From the NCBI GenBank assembly GCA_015163845.1, contig JAAOII010000068.1, positions 1-5,283 on the forward strand: DNA of 5,283 nt. The letters are read 5' to 3'. This DNA comes from Candidatus Portiera sp. Its GTDB lineage: Bacteria; Pseudomonadota; Gammaproteobacteria; CBDBNL01; JAAOII01. This document shows, piece by piece, positions 1 through 5,086 of the stretch (position 1 is the first letter of the stretch; each line of letters begins with the position of its first letter). The translations under genes were made by a program, and so were the position numbers. Below the pieces are notes generated by a model. That model made no database searches and was not told the DNA's origin. It worked only from the letters and a program-made list of their open reading frames with translations.

Positions 1-311
1 ACTCTATTAGGATTTGGGACTTGAGTAGCTATGCCAGCATCTTTGACCGCTTCATCAGCAGCAACGAGGGCATAGATAATAAAAGGATCTACTTTCCTAG
101 CATCTTTTGGATCTACAATGCCATCATAAGAAAAATCCTTAAGTTGTCCACCAAACTTGGTGGCATAGTCAGTGGTATCAAAAGTATCTACAGTTGATAT
201 ACCACTAGCACCAGCAACAATACCTGCCCAGTTGGATTTGGTGTCATTGCCCATAGGCGACACCATTCCCATACCGGTAACTACCACGCGACGTGACTTA
301 GACCTAGACAA
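1..311 (-). CDS. fabF: FabF, beta-ketoacyl-ACP synthase II (5' part only; gene continues past the left edge)
   Basis: FabF condenses malonyl-ACP with acyl-ACP in cytosolic fatty acid elongation. About 103 of the roughly 410 residues usual for the family are visible. After the start comes SRSKSRRVVVTGMGMVSPMG, the typical first strand of a KAS I/II enzyme, and further on FGGQLKDF and DPKDARKVDPFIIYAL, which match the FabF pattern of KDAR-(R/K)-x-D-x-F near residue 70. The catalytic Cys-His-His region lies outside the window. The frame is closed upstream by TGA and has no ATG before VVVTG. The TTG at 309-311 gives the family's normal N-terminus, so I chose it, although no clear Shine-Dalgarno precedes it. 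The gene follows acpP by 67 bp in the conserved order acpP-fabF and is probably co-transcribed with it. Family assignment is confident; the start codon is less certain. Confidence 0.92.
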   Translation of the reverse strand, partial: MSRSKSRRVVVTGMGMVSPMGNDTKSNWAGIVAGASGISTVDTFDTTDYATKFGGQLKDFSYDGIVDPKDARKVDPFIIYALVAADEAVKDAGIATQVPNPNR

Positions 312-341
312 ATTATGAGTTAAGTTACAGCAGTTATTATT

Positions 342-363
342 TGTGTTTCAATCTTGAAACACA
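342..363. repeat. 22-bp dyad between acpP and fabF
   Basis: The arms tgtgtttcaa (342-351) and ttgaaacaca (354-363) are perfect reverse complements with two bases between them. As RNA on the gene strand this folds into a stem of about nine pairs with a four-base loop. It is not followed by a U-run in the gene direction, so it is a poor fit to an intrinsic terminator. It could be an operator, an attenuating or RNA-processing hairpin that separates the levels of acpP and fabF, or chance. The structure is seen directly; its function is unknown. Confidence 0.7.
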
Positions 364-378
364 TTGTTTTAGATTTCG

Positions 379-621
379 TTATTTAGATACCTTGACAATA
401 TAATCAATCGCATTCTGGATTGTTTTTATGTTTTCAGCTTCCTCATCAGGGATTTCTGTTTCAAAATGATCTTCCAAAGCCATTACGAGTTCAACAGTAT
501 CCAAAGAATCGGCACCGAGGTCTTGAACAAATGAGTTTTCATTTTTGATTTCGTCTACCTTCATATTAAGATGTTCAGCGACTATGTCTTTTACAGATTT
601 TTCAATTTCTTGAGAGTCCAT
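379..621 (-). CDS. acpP: Acyl carrier protein AcpP
   Basis: This small acidic cytosolic protein carries growing acyl chains as thioesters on a 4'-phosphopantetheine arm. The 80-residue length is normal for the family (77-80). The GADSLDTVELVMALE motif puts the phosphopantetheinylated serine at residue 39, at the start of helix II. The end of the recognition helix, IPDEEAENIKT, is also canonical. The ATG is supported by an AAGGAGA ribosome binding site nine bases upstream, the only strong one in the window, which suits one of the most abundant bacterial proteins. It lies between fabG (248 bp upstream) and fabF (67 bp downstream). The long leader upstream suggests its own promoter or leader-level control. 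AcpP also supplies octanoyl-ACP to LipB, encoded in the same window. Confidence 0.98.
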   Translation of the reverse strand: MDSQEIEKSVKDIVAEHLNMKVDEIKNENSFVQDLGADSLDTVELVMALEDHFETEIPDEEAENIKTIQNAIDYIVKVSK

Positions 622-630
622 AATATATTT

Positions 631-637
631 TCTCCTT
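631..637 (-). promoter_or_regulatory. Strong Shine-Dalgarno of acpP
   Basis: The gene strand reads AAGGAGA, with nine bases between it and the acpP ATG. It fixes the acpP start. It stands out because fabF, fabG, fabD, rpmF and lipB have no comparable sequence. Confidence 0.9.
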
Positions 638-741
638 TTTAGATAATAATTTATAGGTTGTCCTCGTTAATAGAGAACTTCTTGCTTCAACGAGATAGTT
701 AAGCATAACTAAAGCTACACCTCACTAATTACTCTCTTCAC

Positions 742-764
742 AAGTGGCTAACCTAAAGCCACTT
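742..764. repeat. Hairpin in the fabG-acpP intergenic region
   Basis: The arms aagtggct (742-749) and agccactt (757-764) pair perfectly around a seven-base loop. The stem lies about 105 bases downstream of the fabG stop. No U-run follows on the gene strand, so it is not a standard intrinsic terminator. It could be a 3'-end-stabilising or leader structure for acpP mRNA. The rest of 622-869 is AT-rich and holds a weaker hairpin at 807-822, possible promoter elements near 844-877 and no convincing gene. Confidence 0.55.
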
Positions 765-806
765 AATAATGATATCTTTAACAATACCCAAGCGTTGCCA
801 TAGGCA

Positions 807-822
807 CAACCATAAGTGGTTG
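807..822. repeat. Short hairpin upstream of acpP
   Basis: The arms caacca (807-812) and tggttg (817-822) pair around the four-base loop taag. The six-pair stem is modest and could be chance. It is listed because it lies with the 742-764 hairpin in the unusually long acpP leader. Confidence 0.35.
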
Positions 823-843
823 ATATTCTATAGGTTCGCATAT

Positions 844-877
844 ATTATATTATAAAGTATTATTAAACCTTAATCCA
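844..877 (-). promoter_or_regulatory. Possible acpP(-fabF) promoter at the fabG 3' end
   Basis: On the gene strand two overlapping perfect TATAAT boxes occur at 854-849 and 849-844. The matching -35 region, TGGATT at 877-872 with a 17-bp spacer, is poor (3 of 6). Transcription from here would give acpP a leader of about 220 bases. The AT-rich setting makes chance TATAAT likely, so this is weak evidence. Confidence 0.3.
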
Positions 878-1628
878 TAAACATTCCGCCATTTATATGC
901 AGGGTTTGACCTGTTATATAAGACGAATCTTCTGAGGATAAAAAACTGGCTAGGGCTGCAACTTCTGTGGGCTTGCCGTATCTGCGTAAGGGAATGTTAC
1001 GTAGCATTTCTTCTTTTATTGCATCATCTAACTTAGCTGTCATATCAGTGTCTATGAAGCCAGGGGCTATCAGATTGCTGGTAATGTTGCGTGAGGCAAA
1101 CTCACGCGCCAGAGACTTACTAAAGCCGATTAAGCCGGCCTTGGATGCTGCATAATTGGCTTGCCCCAAGTTACCTATACTACCAACTACTGAACCAATA
1201 AATATGATGCGTCCCCATCTGGCTTTGACCATTGGTTTAATTGCGACCGAAGTAAGATTGAAGTTCCCAGTTAAATTAACATCTAACACTTGACGCCATT
1301 CTTCTTCTTTCATGCGTAAAACCAAGTTGTCTGAAGTTATACCCGCATTGGCAATCAATATCAAGGGGGTGGCTTCTTCTTCTTTCAACTCGGTAAATAA
1401 TTGATCAACGGACTCTTTCTCATTTTGGCGTAAAACCTTGCCGCAAGACGAGGGGGAGATTGCTGCAAGTTCTGTAGTTATCTTGGCGGCACCTTCTGCA
1501 CTAGTTGCTGTGCCGACTACTTTGTGTCCTTTAGTCGCCATTGCCAGAGCTATGGCTTGACCTAGACCGCGACTAGCTCCAGTCACCAATACATTGGGTA
1601 ATTGGGTGGTTGGATTACTATCTGTCAT
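870..1628 (-). CDS. fabG: FabG, 3-oxoacyl-ACP reductase (NADPH)
   Basis: FabG reduces 3-ketoacyl-ACP to 3-hydroxyacyl-ACP in the cytosolic fatty acid cycle. At 252 residues it is a classical short-chain dehydrogenase. The Rossmann motif TGASRGLG is at residues 16-23 and the NAG motif at 94-96. The catalytic tetrad is N118, S146, Y159 and K163, with the same N-S and S-Y spacing as in E. coli FabG. IAPGFIDTDMT and the C-terminal INGGMFMD follow the FabG pattern. The N-terminus is about ten residues longer than in E. coli. No alternative start explains the first strand better, so I keep the ATG at 1626-1628. It has no Shine-Dalgarno and sits in the last unit of a tandem repeat. Position between fabD and acpP supports FabG over other SDR reductases. 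Confidence 0.95.
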   Translation of the reverse strand: MTDSNPTTQLPNVLVTGASRGLGQAIALAMATKGHKVVGTATSAEGAAKITTELAAISPSSCGKVLRQNEKESVDQLFTELKEEEATPLILIANAGITSDNLVLRMKEEEWRQVLDVNLTGNFNLTSVAIKPMVKARWGRIIFIGSVVGSIGNLGQANYAASKAGLIGFSKSLAREFASRNITSNLIAPGFIDTDMTAKLDDAIKEEMLRNIPLRRYGKPTEVAALASFLSSEDSSYITGQTLHINGGMFMD

Positions 1629-1655
1629 TAGTGTGCATTAGTGTGCATTAGTGTG
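1626..1655 (-). repeat. Triplicated 10-bp repeat with staggered ATGs in the fabD-fabG gap
   Basis: The unit, CACACTAATG on the gene strand, occurs three times exactly and without gaps at 1655-1646, 1645-1636 and 1635-1626. It fills almost the whole 29-bp gap between the fabD stop and fabG. Each unit ends in ATG, and the last ATG is the fabG start. Since ten is not a multiple of three, the three ATGs are in three different frames. The first ATG opens a six-codon frame (MHTNAH) whose TAA overlaps the fabG start as TAATG. The second opens a six-codon frame ending at TAG within fabG. No purine-rich ribosome binding site is present. The structure is seen directly; a role in reinitiation or copy-number variation is inference. 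Confidence 0.95.
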
Positions 1656-1657
1656 AT

Positions 1658-2590
1658 TTAGCTTAAAGCTTCTAAACATTCTTTAAATTTTTCTGGATCT
1701 TCCCCCAGCGGAAATAATTGTAAATTACTAGCTATGGATCGGTTAAGTGAACTCAAGACCTTCTTGGGACCACATTCAACAATTGTGGTTATGCCTTTAG
1801 ATACCATAAACTCAATGCTGCTTACCCATTGCACTGACTTCGTCAGTTGGAGCAGGAGTTTTTCCTTAATCTCATCACTCGTTGTTGCCAACTGGGCATC
1901 TAGATTGTGGACAACCTGCACTTCGGGTTTATTGAATGTTATAGCTTGGAGGTTATCTGCAAGTTGTGCCGCAGCTGGTTGCATTAAAGCACAATGAGAA
2001 GGAATGCTCACAGGTAAAAGAATTGTGCGTTTTGCCCCGGCGGCTTTGGCTAATTCGGCGGCCTGCTCAACCCCTTTGTAATAGCCAGATATGACTATTT
2101 GTTTGGGGGAATTAATATTGGCTGGATAGACATAGGAGGTGGTGGAGGCATCTTCACAAATTTTATTTACTTCTTCCAAGCCCAAGCCCAAAATTGCCGC
2201 CATGCTCCCCTTCTCGTTCCCCATTGCCAACTGCATATATCTACCACGATTACGTACTAGGTCCAAGGTGGTGGCAAAATCTAAATATCCTCCACATACC
2301 AGAGCAGTGTATTCTCCTAAGCTGTGACCGGCCATTAATGCCGGGATAGCTCCGCCTCGTGACTGCCAAAGCCGCCATAAGGCAACGCCAGCTGTGAGTA
2401 GAAGAGGTTGAGTGTTGATTGTGGCATTCATGGTATCTTCTGGACCTTGTTGACAAAGTTCTTGTAAATCCATGTTGAGTAATTCGCTCGCCTCGGCAAA
2501 ACACTCTTTTACTGGTTTCTCGTCAAAGAAAGGTGACAACATACCAATATGTTGAGAACCTTGTCCGGGGAAAACAAAAGCTACACTCAT
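1658..2590 (-). CDS. fabD: FabD, malonyl-CoA:ACP transacylase
   Basis: FabD moves malonate from malonyl-CoA to ACP, supplying the extender unit for the condensing enzymes in the cytosol. The 310 residues match the family length. FVFPGQGSQ is at residues 5-13. The nucleophile S90 lies in GHSLGEY, the malonate-binding arginine is R115 in NRGRYMQ, and the catalytic histidine is H199 in IPSHC, all at near-standard spacing. The C-terminal VECGPKKVLSSL is also typical. The ATG at 2588-2590 gives the expected N-terminus but lacks a visible Shine-Dalgarno. It follows rpmF by 75 bp, where plsX and fabH would normally stand, and precedes fabG by 29 bp. Identification is secure. Confidence 0.96.
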   Translation of the reverse strand: MSVAFVFPGQGSQHIGMLSPFFDEKPVKECFAEASELLNMDLQELCQQGPEDTMNATINTQPLLLTAGVALWRLWQSRGGAIPALMAGHSLGEYTALVCGGYLDFATTLDLVRNRGRYMQLAMGNEKGSMAAILGLGLEEVNKICEDASTTSYVYPANINSPKQIVISGYYKGVEQAAELAKAAGAKRTILLPVSIPSHCALMQPAAAQLADNLQAITFNKPEVQVVHNLDAQLATTSDEIKEKLLLQLTKSVQWVSSIEFMVSKGITTIVECGPKKVLSSLNRSIASNLQLFPLGEDPEKFKECLEALS

Positions 2591-2619
2591 AATAGAAGTT
2601 ATTTACTGACGCAAAAATA

Positions 2620-2646
2620 TTGATAAGTCATACTAAATACTGCCAA
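2620..2646 (-). promoter_or_regulatory. Weak promoter-like pair upstream of fabD
   Basis: In the 75-bp rpmF-fabD gap the gene strand reads TTGGCA (2646-2641, 5 of 6 to the -35 consensus) and TATCAA (2625-2620, 4 of 6 to the -10). The spacing of 15 bp is shorter than optimal. It could give fabD-fabG some independent transcription, but read-through from the rpmF promoter explains the layout equally well. Confidence 0.25.
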
Positions 2647-2665
2647 GTAGATAGGTTAACTTGTC

Positions 2666-2875
2666 TTATTCTTCTTGCTCCTGATCTTCTTGCCGCTCTT
2701 TGGCTTTAATGGTTAGCACTTGCTTACCACGATAAAATCCACCAGCGGTTATATGATGTCGGCGATGTAATTCTCCAGTGGAACCATCTATTGAATAGGT
2801 TGGTGCCTTTGCTCCATCATGTGAGCGTCTCATATCGCGGCGTGAGCGTGATTTTTTACTTTTCTGAACTGCCAT
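2666..2875 (-). CDS. rpmF: 50S ribosomal protein L32 with an acidic C-terminal tail
   Basis: L32 is a small basic protein of the large ribosomal subunit. The N-terminus MAVQKSKKSRSRRDMRRSHD and the C-terminal HHITAGGFYRGKQV match proteobacterial L32. The protein has 69 residues against 57 in E. coli. The excess is a Glu/Gln-rich tail, KERQEDQEQEE, after the conserved core. The ATG at 2873-2875 begins the standard MAVQ but is preceded by an AT-rich stretch with no Shine-Dalgarno. A strong-looking promoter lies upstream at 2956-2984. rpmF commonly heads the plsX-fabH-fabD-fabG-acpP cluster; here fabD follows directly. The yceD-like gene that often precedes rpmF is absent, and lipB stands upstream. 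Confidence 0.96.
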   Translation of the reverse strand: MAVQKSKKSRSRRDMRRSHDGAKAPTYSIDGSTGELHRRHHITAGGFYRGKQVLTIKAKERQEDQEQEE

Positions 2876-2955
2876 AAGTTAAATAATAGTTATTCGGGAC
2901 TTAAATTTGCATAGTTTTTTGCTTCTTTTAGCTAAATCTAGCATTTATCAATATC

Positions 2956-2984
2956 ATTATACAACATTCCTTGCAATTAGACAA
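2956..2984 (-). promoter_or_regulatory. Sigma70-type promoter for rpmF-fabD-fabG
   Basis: The gene strand has TTGTCT (2984-2979, 4 of 6), exactly 17 bp, then a perfect TATAAT (2961-2956). Start of transcription is expected near 2949, giving rpmF a leader of about 74 bases. It lies in the 177-bp gap after lipB, which otherwise holds only a five-pair hairpin (3011-3025) and AT-rich sequence. This is the best promoter candidate in the window and separates the dacA-lipB unit from the rpmF-fab unit. Confidence 0.65.
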
Positions 2985-3052
2985 TTTCTTTTATTTTAAT
3001 AATTGCCATTATCTGAAAGCCAGATGAGTATAGAGTATGTAAGTGTATAAGT

Positions 3053-3694
3053 TTAGGACTCAATGAATAGCTGTGTTAGTAGTTGCTCTAACTCTGCAAC
3101 TGCTTGTTCATATGAGATAGCTAAGCCCAAAGAACGCAGGTCAGTTGCTTGGAGATCTGCATAACCACAAACGTCAATCAATGAAAATGGGCGCATATCC
3201 ATAGAATAGTTAATACTTATGCCATGATAACTTCTGCCATGGCGGATCTTATAACCAATGGAAGATACTTTTATATCATCTACATAAACGCCAGGCATTG
3301 CCGGACGGCGATGGGCATTAATGCTGTGCGGGCGGAGAAACTTTATTACTAGGTCTTCGCTCTTATTTACTAATTCTTTTATCTTGATAGAGGAGCGGTG
3401 TAGATCTATCAGCAAATAGAGGATTATTTGTCCAGGCCCATGATAGGTAATCTGTCCGCCACGATCGCTTTTAACCAAAGGTATTCCATGCAACTTATCA
3501 GTGGAGTGTAACTTGGCGGCTGATTGGCCAAGGGTAAATACTGGTGGATGCTCGGTTATCCAACACTCATCTGGGGTGGTTGGTGTTCTCTTGTTTGTCC
3601 AACTTTGCATCAATTCTAAGGTCTCTGCATAGTCGGTTTGTCCTAGGTGCTTGATTAGTAAATCTTGGCGGCCTAGAGATTGGTCTTTATGCAT
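3053..3694 (-). CDS. lipB: LipB, octanoyl-ACP:protein octanoyltransferase
   Basis: LipB transfers the octanoyl group from octanoyl-ACP to the lipoyl domains of 2-oxoacid dehydrogenases and the glycine cleavage H protein, as the first step of endogenous lipoate synthesis in the cytosol. The 213 residues match the family. The signature RGGQITYHGPGQ is at 78-89. The catalytic pair is K142 (IKVSSIGYKI) and C176 (DVCGYAD), 34 residues apart as in E. coli LipB (K135, C169). RSYHGISIN at 154-162 fits the conserved (S/C)xHG region. It follows dacA by 26 bp and is probably co-transcribed with it. The ATG at 3692-3694 has only a distant AGGA upstream. LipA, the usual partner, is not in the window. Confidence 0.96.
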   Translation of the reverse strand: MHKDQSLGRQDLLIKHLGQTDYAETLELMQSWTNKRTPTTPDECWITEHPPVFTLGQSAAKLHSTDKLHGIPLVKSDRGGQITYHGPGQIILYLLIDLHRSSIKIKELVNKSEDLVIKFLRPHSINAHRRPAMPGVYVDDIKVSSIGYKIRHGRSYHGISINYSMDMRPFSLIDVCGYADLQATDLRSLGLAISYEQAVAELEQLLTQLFIES

Positions 3695-3712
3695 TCTTGG
3701 GAATGTCCTATA
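3693..3712 (-). repeat. Left copy of a 20-bp inverted repeat flanking dacA
   Basis: The gene strand reads tataggacattcccaagaat and ends within the lipB ATG. It matches 18 of 20 bases of the plus strand at 5056-5075. The two copies are in inverted orientation with dacA between them. Function is unknown. Confidence 0.6.
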
Positions 3713-3720
3713 TTAGCTAG

Positions 3721-5079
3721 CTAAAAACCCAGCCATAGTAATATTTCATCCAATATCGATAAAACAGGGCTGGATTCTTCTACGGCTTCTAAGGCAACTA
3801 GGGGACGTGTAATAACCACATCACTATTATCGAAGAGTATCTTAAGTTCTGCAACCTCTTGTCCCTTGGCAATTGGAGCACGGATAGTTCCGCCAAAAAT
3901 ATCAATGAATACCTTAAATCTATCATCTTCTGTATAAGGTAGAGTGGAGTAGAGATTTTCTGATAAACCTACCGTTAGGGCATTCTGTTTACCACGTCGC
4001 ACTCTTATATCTGCAATTTTTTCTCCTTGTCTATAATGTAAATATCTTCTGTAGAAAATGTAAGCATGATCCATCATCTTTCTAACTTCTGTGTCGCGAT
4101 GATTCTGGTTTTTAGTCCCCATTACTCCAGCTATGGTGCGATAACCATTACGAACGCCAGATACAATTAAATTGTAGCCGGCCTCGTTGGTGTGGCCTGT
4201 TTTTATACCATCAATCTCTTTTCGGGCATAAAAAAGAAGTCGGTTACGATTGGATTGGTTGATACCAGCATAGGAATATCTTTTTACGCCGAAATATCTT
4301 TTGTAAAACGCTGGATAAATCGTGATTATGGATTGGCATAGAAGCATCAGATCATTTAAACTGCACAGCATTTTGTCATCATGCAGGCCATGGCTATTAG
4401 TAAAATAGCAGTTAACCATGCCTAAATCCTGTGCATAGTCATTCATTAACTTGACAAACTCTGTTTCGGTGCCAGCAACATGTTCGGCTAGTGCAACTGC
4501 AGCATCATTGCCAGATATTGCCAATAATCCTAATAATAATTGATCTACGGTTACCAAACGGCCTGGCTCAATGAACATTCGTGAACCACCCTTGCCGGTC
4601 TTCAATGCATTGGGTGATACTTTAACTTCATCTTGGATACCCAACTTACCTTTGGAAATGTAGGTGGCTACAACATAAGCAGTCATTATTTTAGTTAAAC
4701 TTGCTGGAGGTAAGGGCTTATTTGCATTCTTAGAAATAATATCTGTTCCTGTGTGGGGATCAATAATCATATAGGCCTCAGCAGATAAATCGGGCCTCAC
4801 CCTGACTGGTGGGGACTTATCAAAGGTGAAAACAGCCCCGTCTTGCTTGATCCTGCTGATATTTATGCCGCCTTGTGAATCGCCAGCAACTTGATTGCCT
4901 ATGGTGAAGTTATTGTATAGTTTTACTTCTCCTTGGGAGGTTCCTCCGAATAATTCCATTGCGCTGACCAGCGAATTAACTGCGAAAATTCCCAAAGCTG
5001 TTAGAAGCATTAGTGATAACAAGTTGCGGGTAAGCTTAAGCACGTTGAAATGTTCTATAGGACACTCCCAATAATTCAA
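3721..5079 (-). CDS. dacA: DacA-type penicillin-binding protein, D-alanyl-D-alanine carboxypeptidase
   Basis: This low-molecular-weight PBP removes the terminal D-Ala from peptidoglycan pentapeptides on the outer face of the inner membrane. Counting from the TTG at 5079-5077 (452 residues), it has a signal peptide at about 14-40 (cleavage probably after VSA40), an unusually long linker at 41-97, the S11 catalytic domain at about 98-345 and a PBP5-type C-terminal domain at about 348-431. The C-terminal helix SPVLSILDEILLWLGF fits an amphipathic membrane anchor. Active-site motifs are S127-LT-K130, S189-G-N191 and K293-T-G295. The start is uncertain: the GTG at 5043-5041 (V13) would begin directly at the signal peptide and gives a more normal N-terminus, leaving the first 12 codons as leader. 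Neither start has a good Shine-Dalgarno. lipB follows by 26 bp. Confidence 0.94.
   Translation of the reverse strand: MNYWECPIEHFNVLKLTRNLLSLMLLTALGIFAVNSLVSAMELFGGTSQGEVKLYNNFTIGNQVAGDSQGGINISRIKQDGAVFTFDKSPPVRVRPDLSAEAYMIIDPHTGTDIISKNANKPLPPASLTKIMTAYVVATYISKGKLGIQDEVKVSPNALKTGKGGSRMFIEPGRLVTVDQLLLGLLAISGNDAAVALAEHVAGTETEFVKLMNDYAQDLGMVNCYFTNSHGLHDDKMLCSLNDLMLLCQSIITIYPAFYKRYFGVKRYSYAGINQSNRNRLLFYARKEIDGIKTGHTNEAGYNLIVSGVRNGYRTIAGVMGTKNQNHRDTEVRKMMDHAYIFYRRYLHYRQGEKIADIRVRRGKQNALTVGLSENLYSTLPYTEDDRFKVFIDIFGGTIRAPIAKGQEVAELKILFDNSDVVITRPLVALEAVEESSPVLSILDEILLWLGF
5056..5075 (+). repeat. Right copy of a 20-bp inverted repeat flanking dacA
   Basis: The plus strand reads tataggacactcccaataat, 18 of 20 identical to the gene strand before lipB (3712-3693). 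It overlaps the 5' end of the longest dacA frame and half of the 19-bp palindrome at 5068-5086. The arrangement brackets dacA but could be chance. Confidence 0.6.
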
Positions 5080-5086
5080 TTATTGG
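5068..5086. promoter_or_regulatory. Perfect 19-bp palindrome at the dacA 5' end
   Basis: The arms ccaataatt (5068-5076) and aattattgg (5078-5086) are exact reverse complements about a single central base. The palindrome covers the end of the tnpB fragment, including its stop codon, and the TTG that begins the longest dacA frame. If dacA starts at the downstream GTG, the palindrome falls in its leader, where an operator or RNA hairpin could act. It might instead be left over from the transposon. Symmetry is seen directly; role is inferred. Confidence 0.7.

Noticed and set aside
967..1155. Plus-strand open frame of 62 codons opposite fabG
   Set aside because: It lies wholly antisense to a well-supported fabG and has no recognisable motif or ribosome binding site.
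1734..2327. Two plus-strand open frames (1734-1997, 2139-2327) opposite fabD
   Set aside because: Both are antisense to fabD coding sequence, show no family features and are explained by the codon pattern of fabD.
2250..2504. Minus-strand open frame overlapping fabD in another frame
   Set aside because: fabD is intact with all catalytic residues across this region; the alternative translation has no recognisable features.
3011..3025. Five-pair hairpin downstream of lipB as a terminator
   Set aside because: The stem is only five pairs and is not followed by a U-run on the gene strand.
3041..3050. DnaA-box-like sequence ttatacact on the gene strand after lipB
   Set aside because: It matches the consensus at only 7 of 9 positions, stands alone and is in AT-rich sequence, so it does not support an origin.
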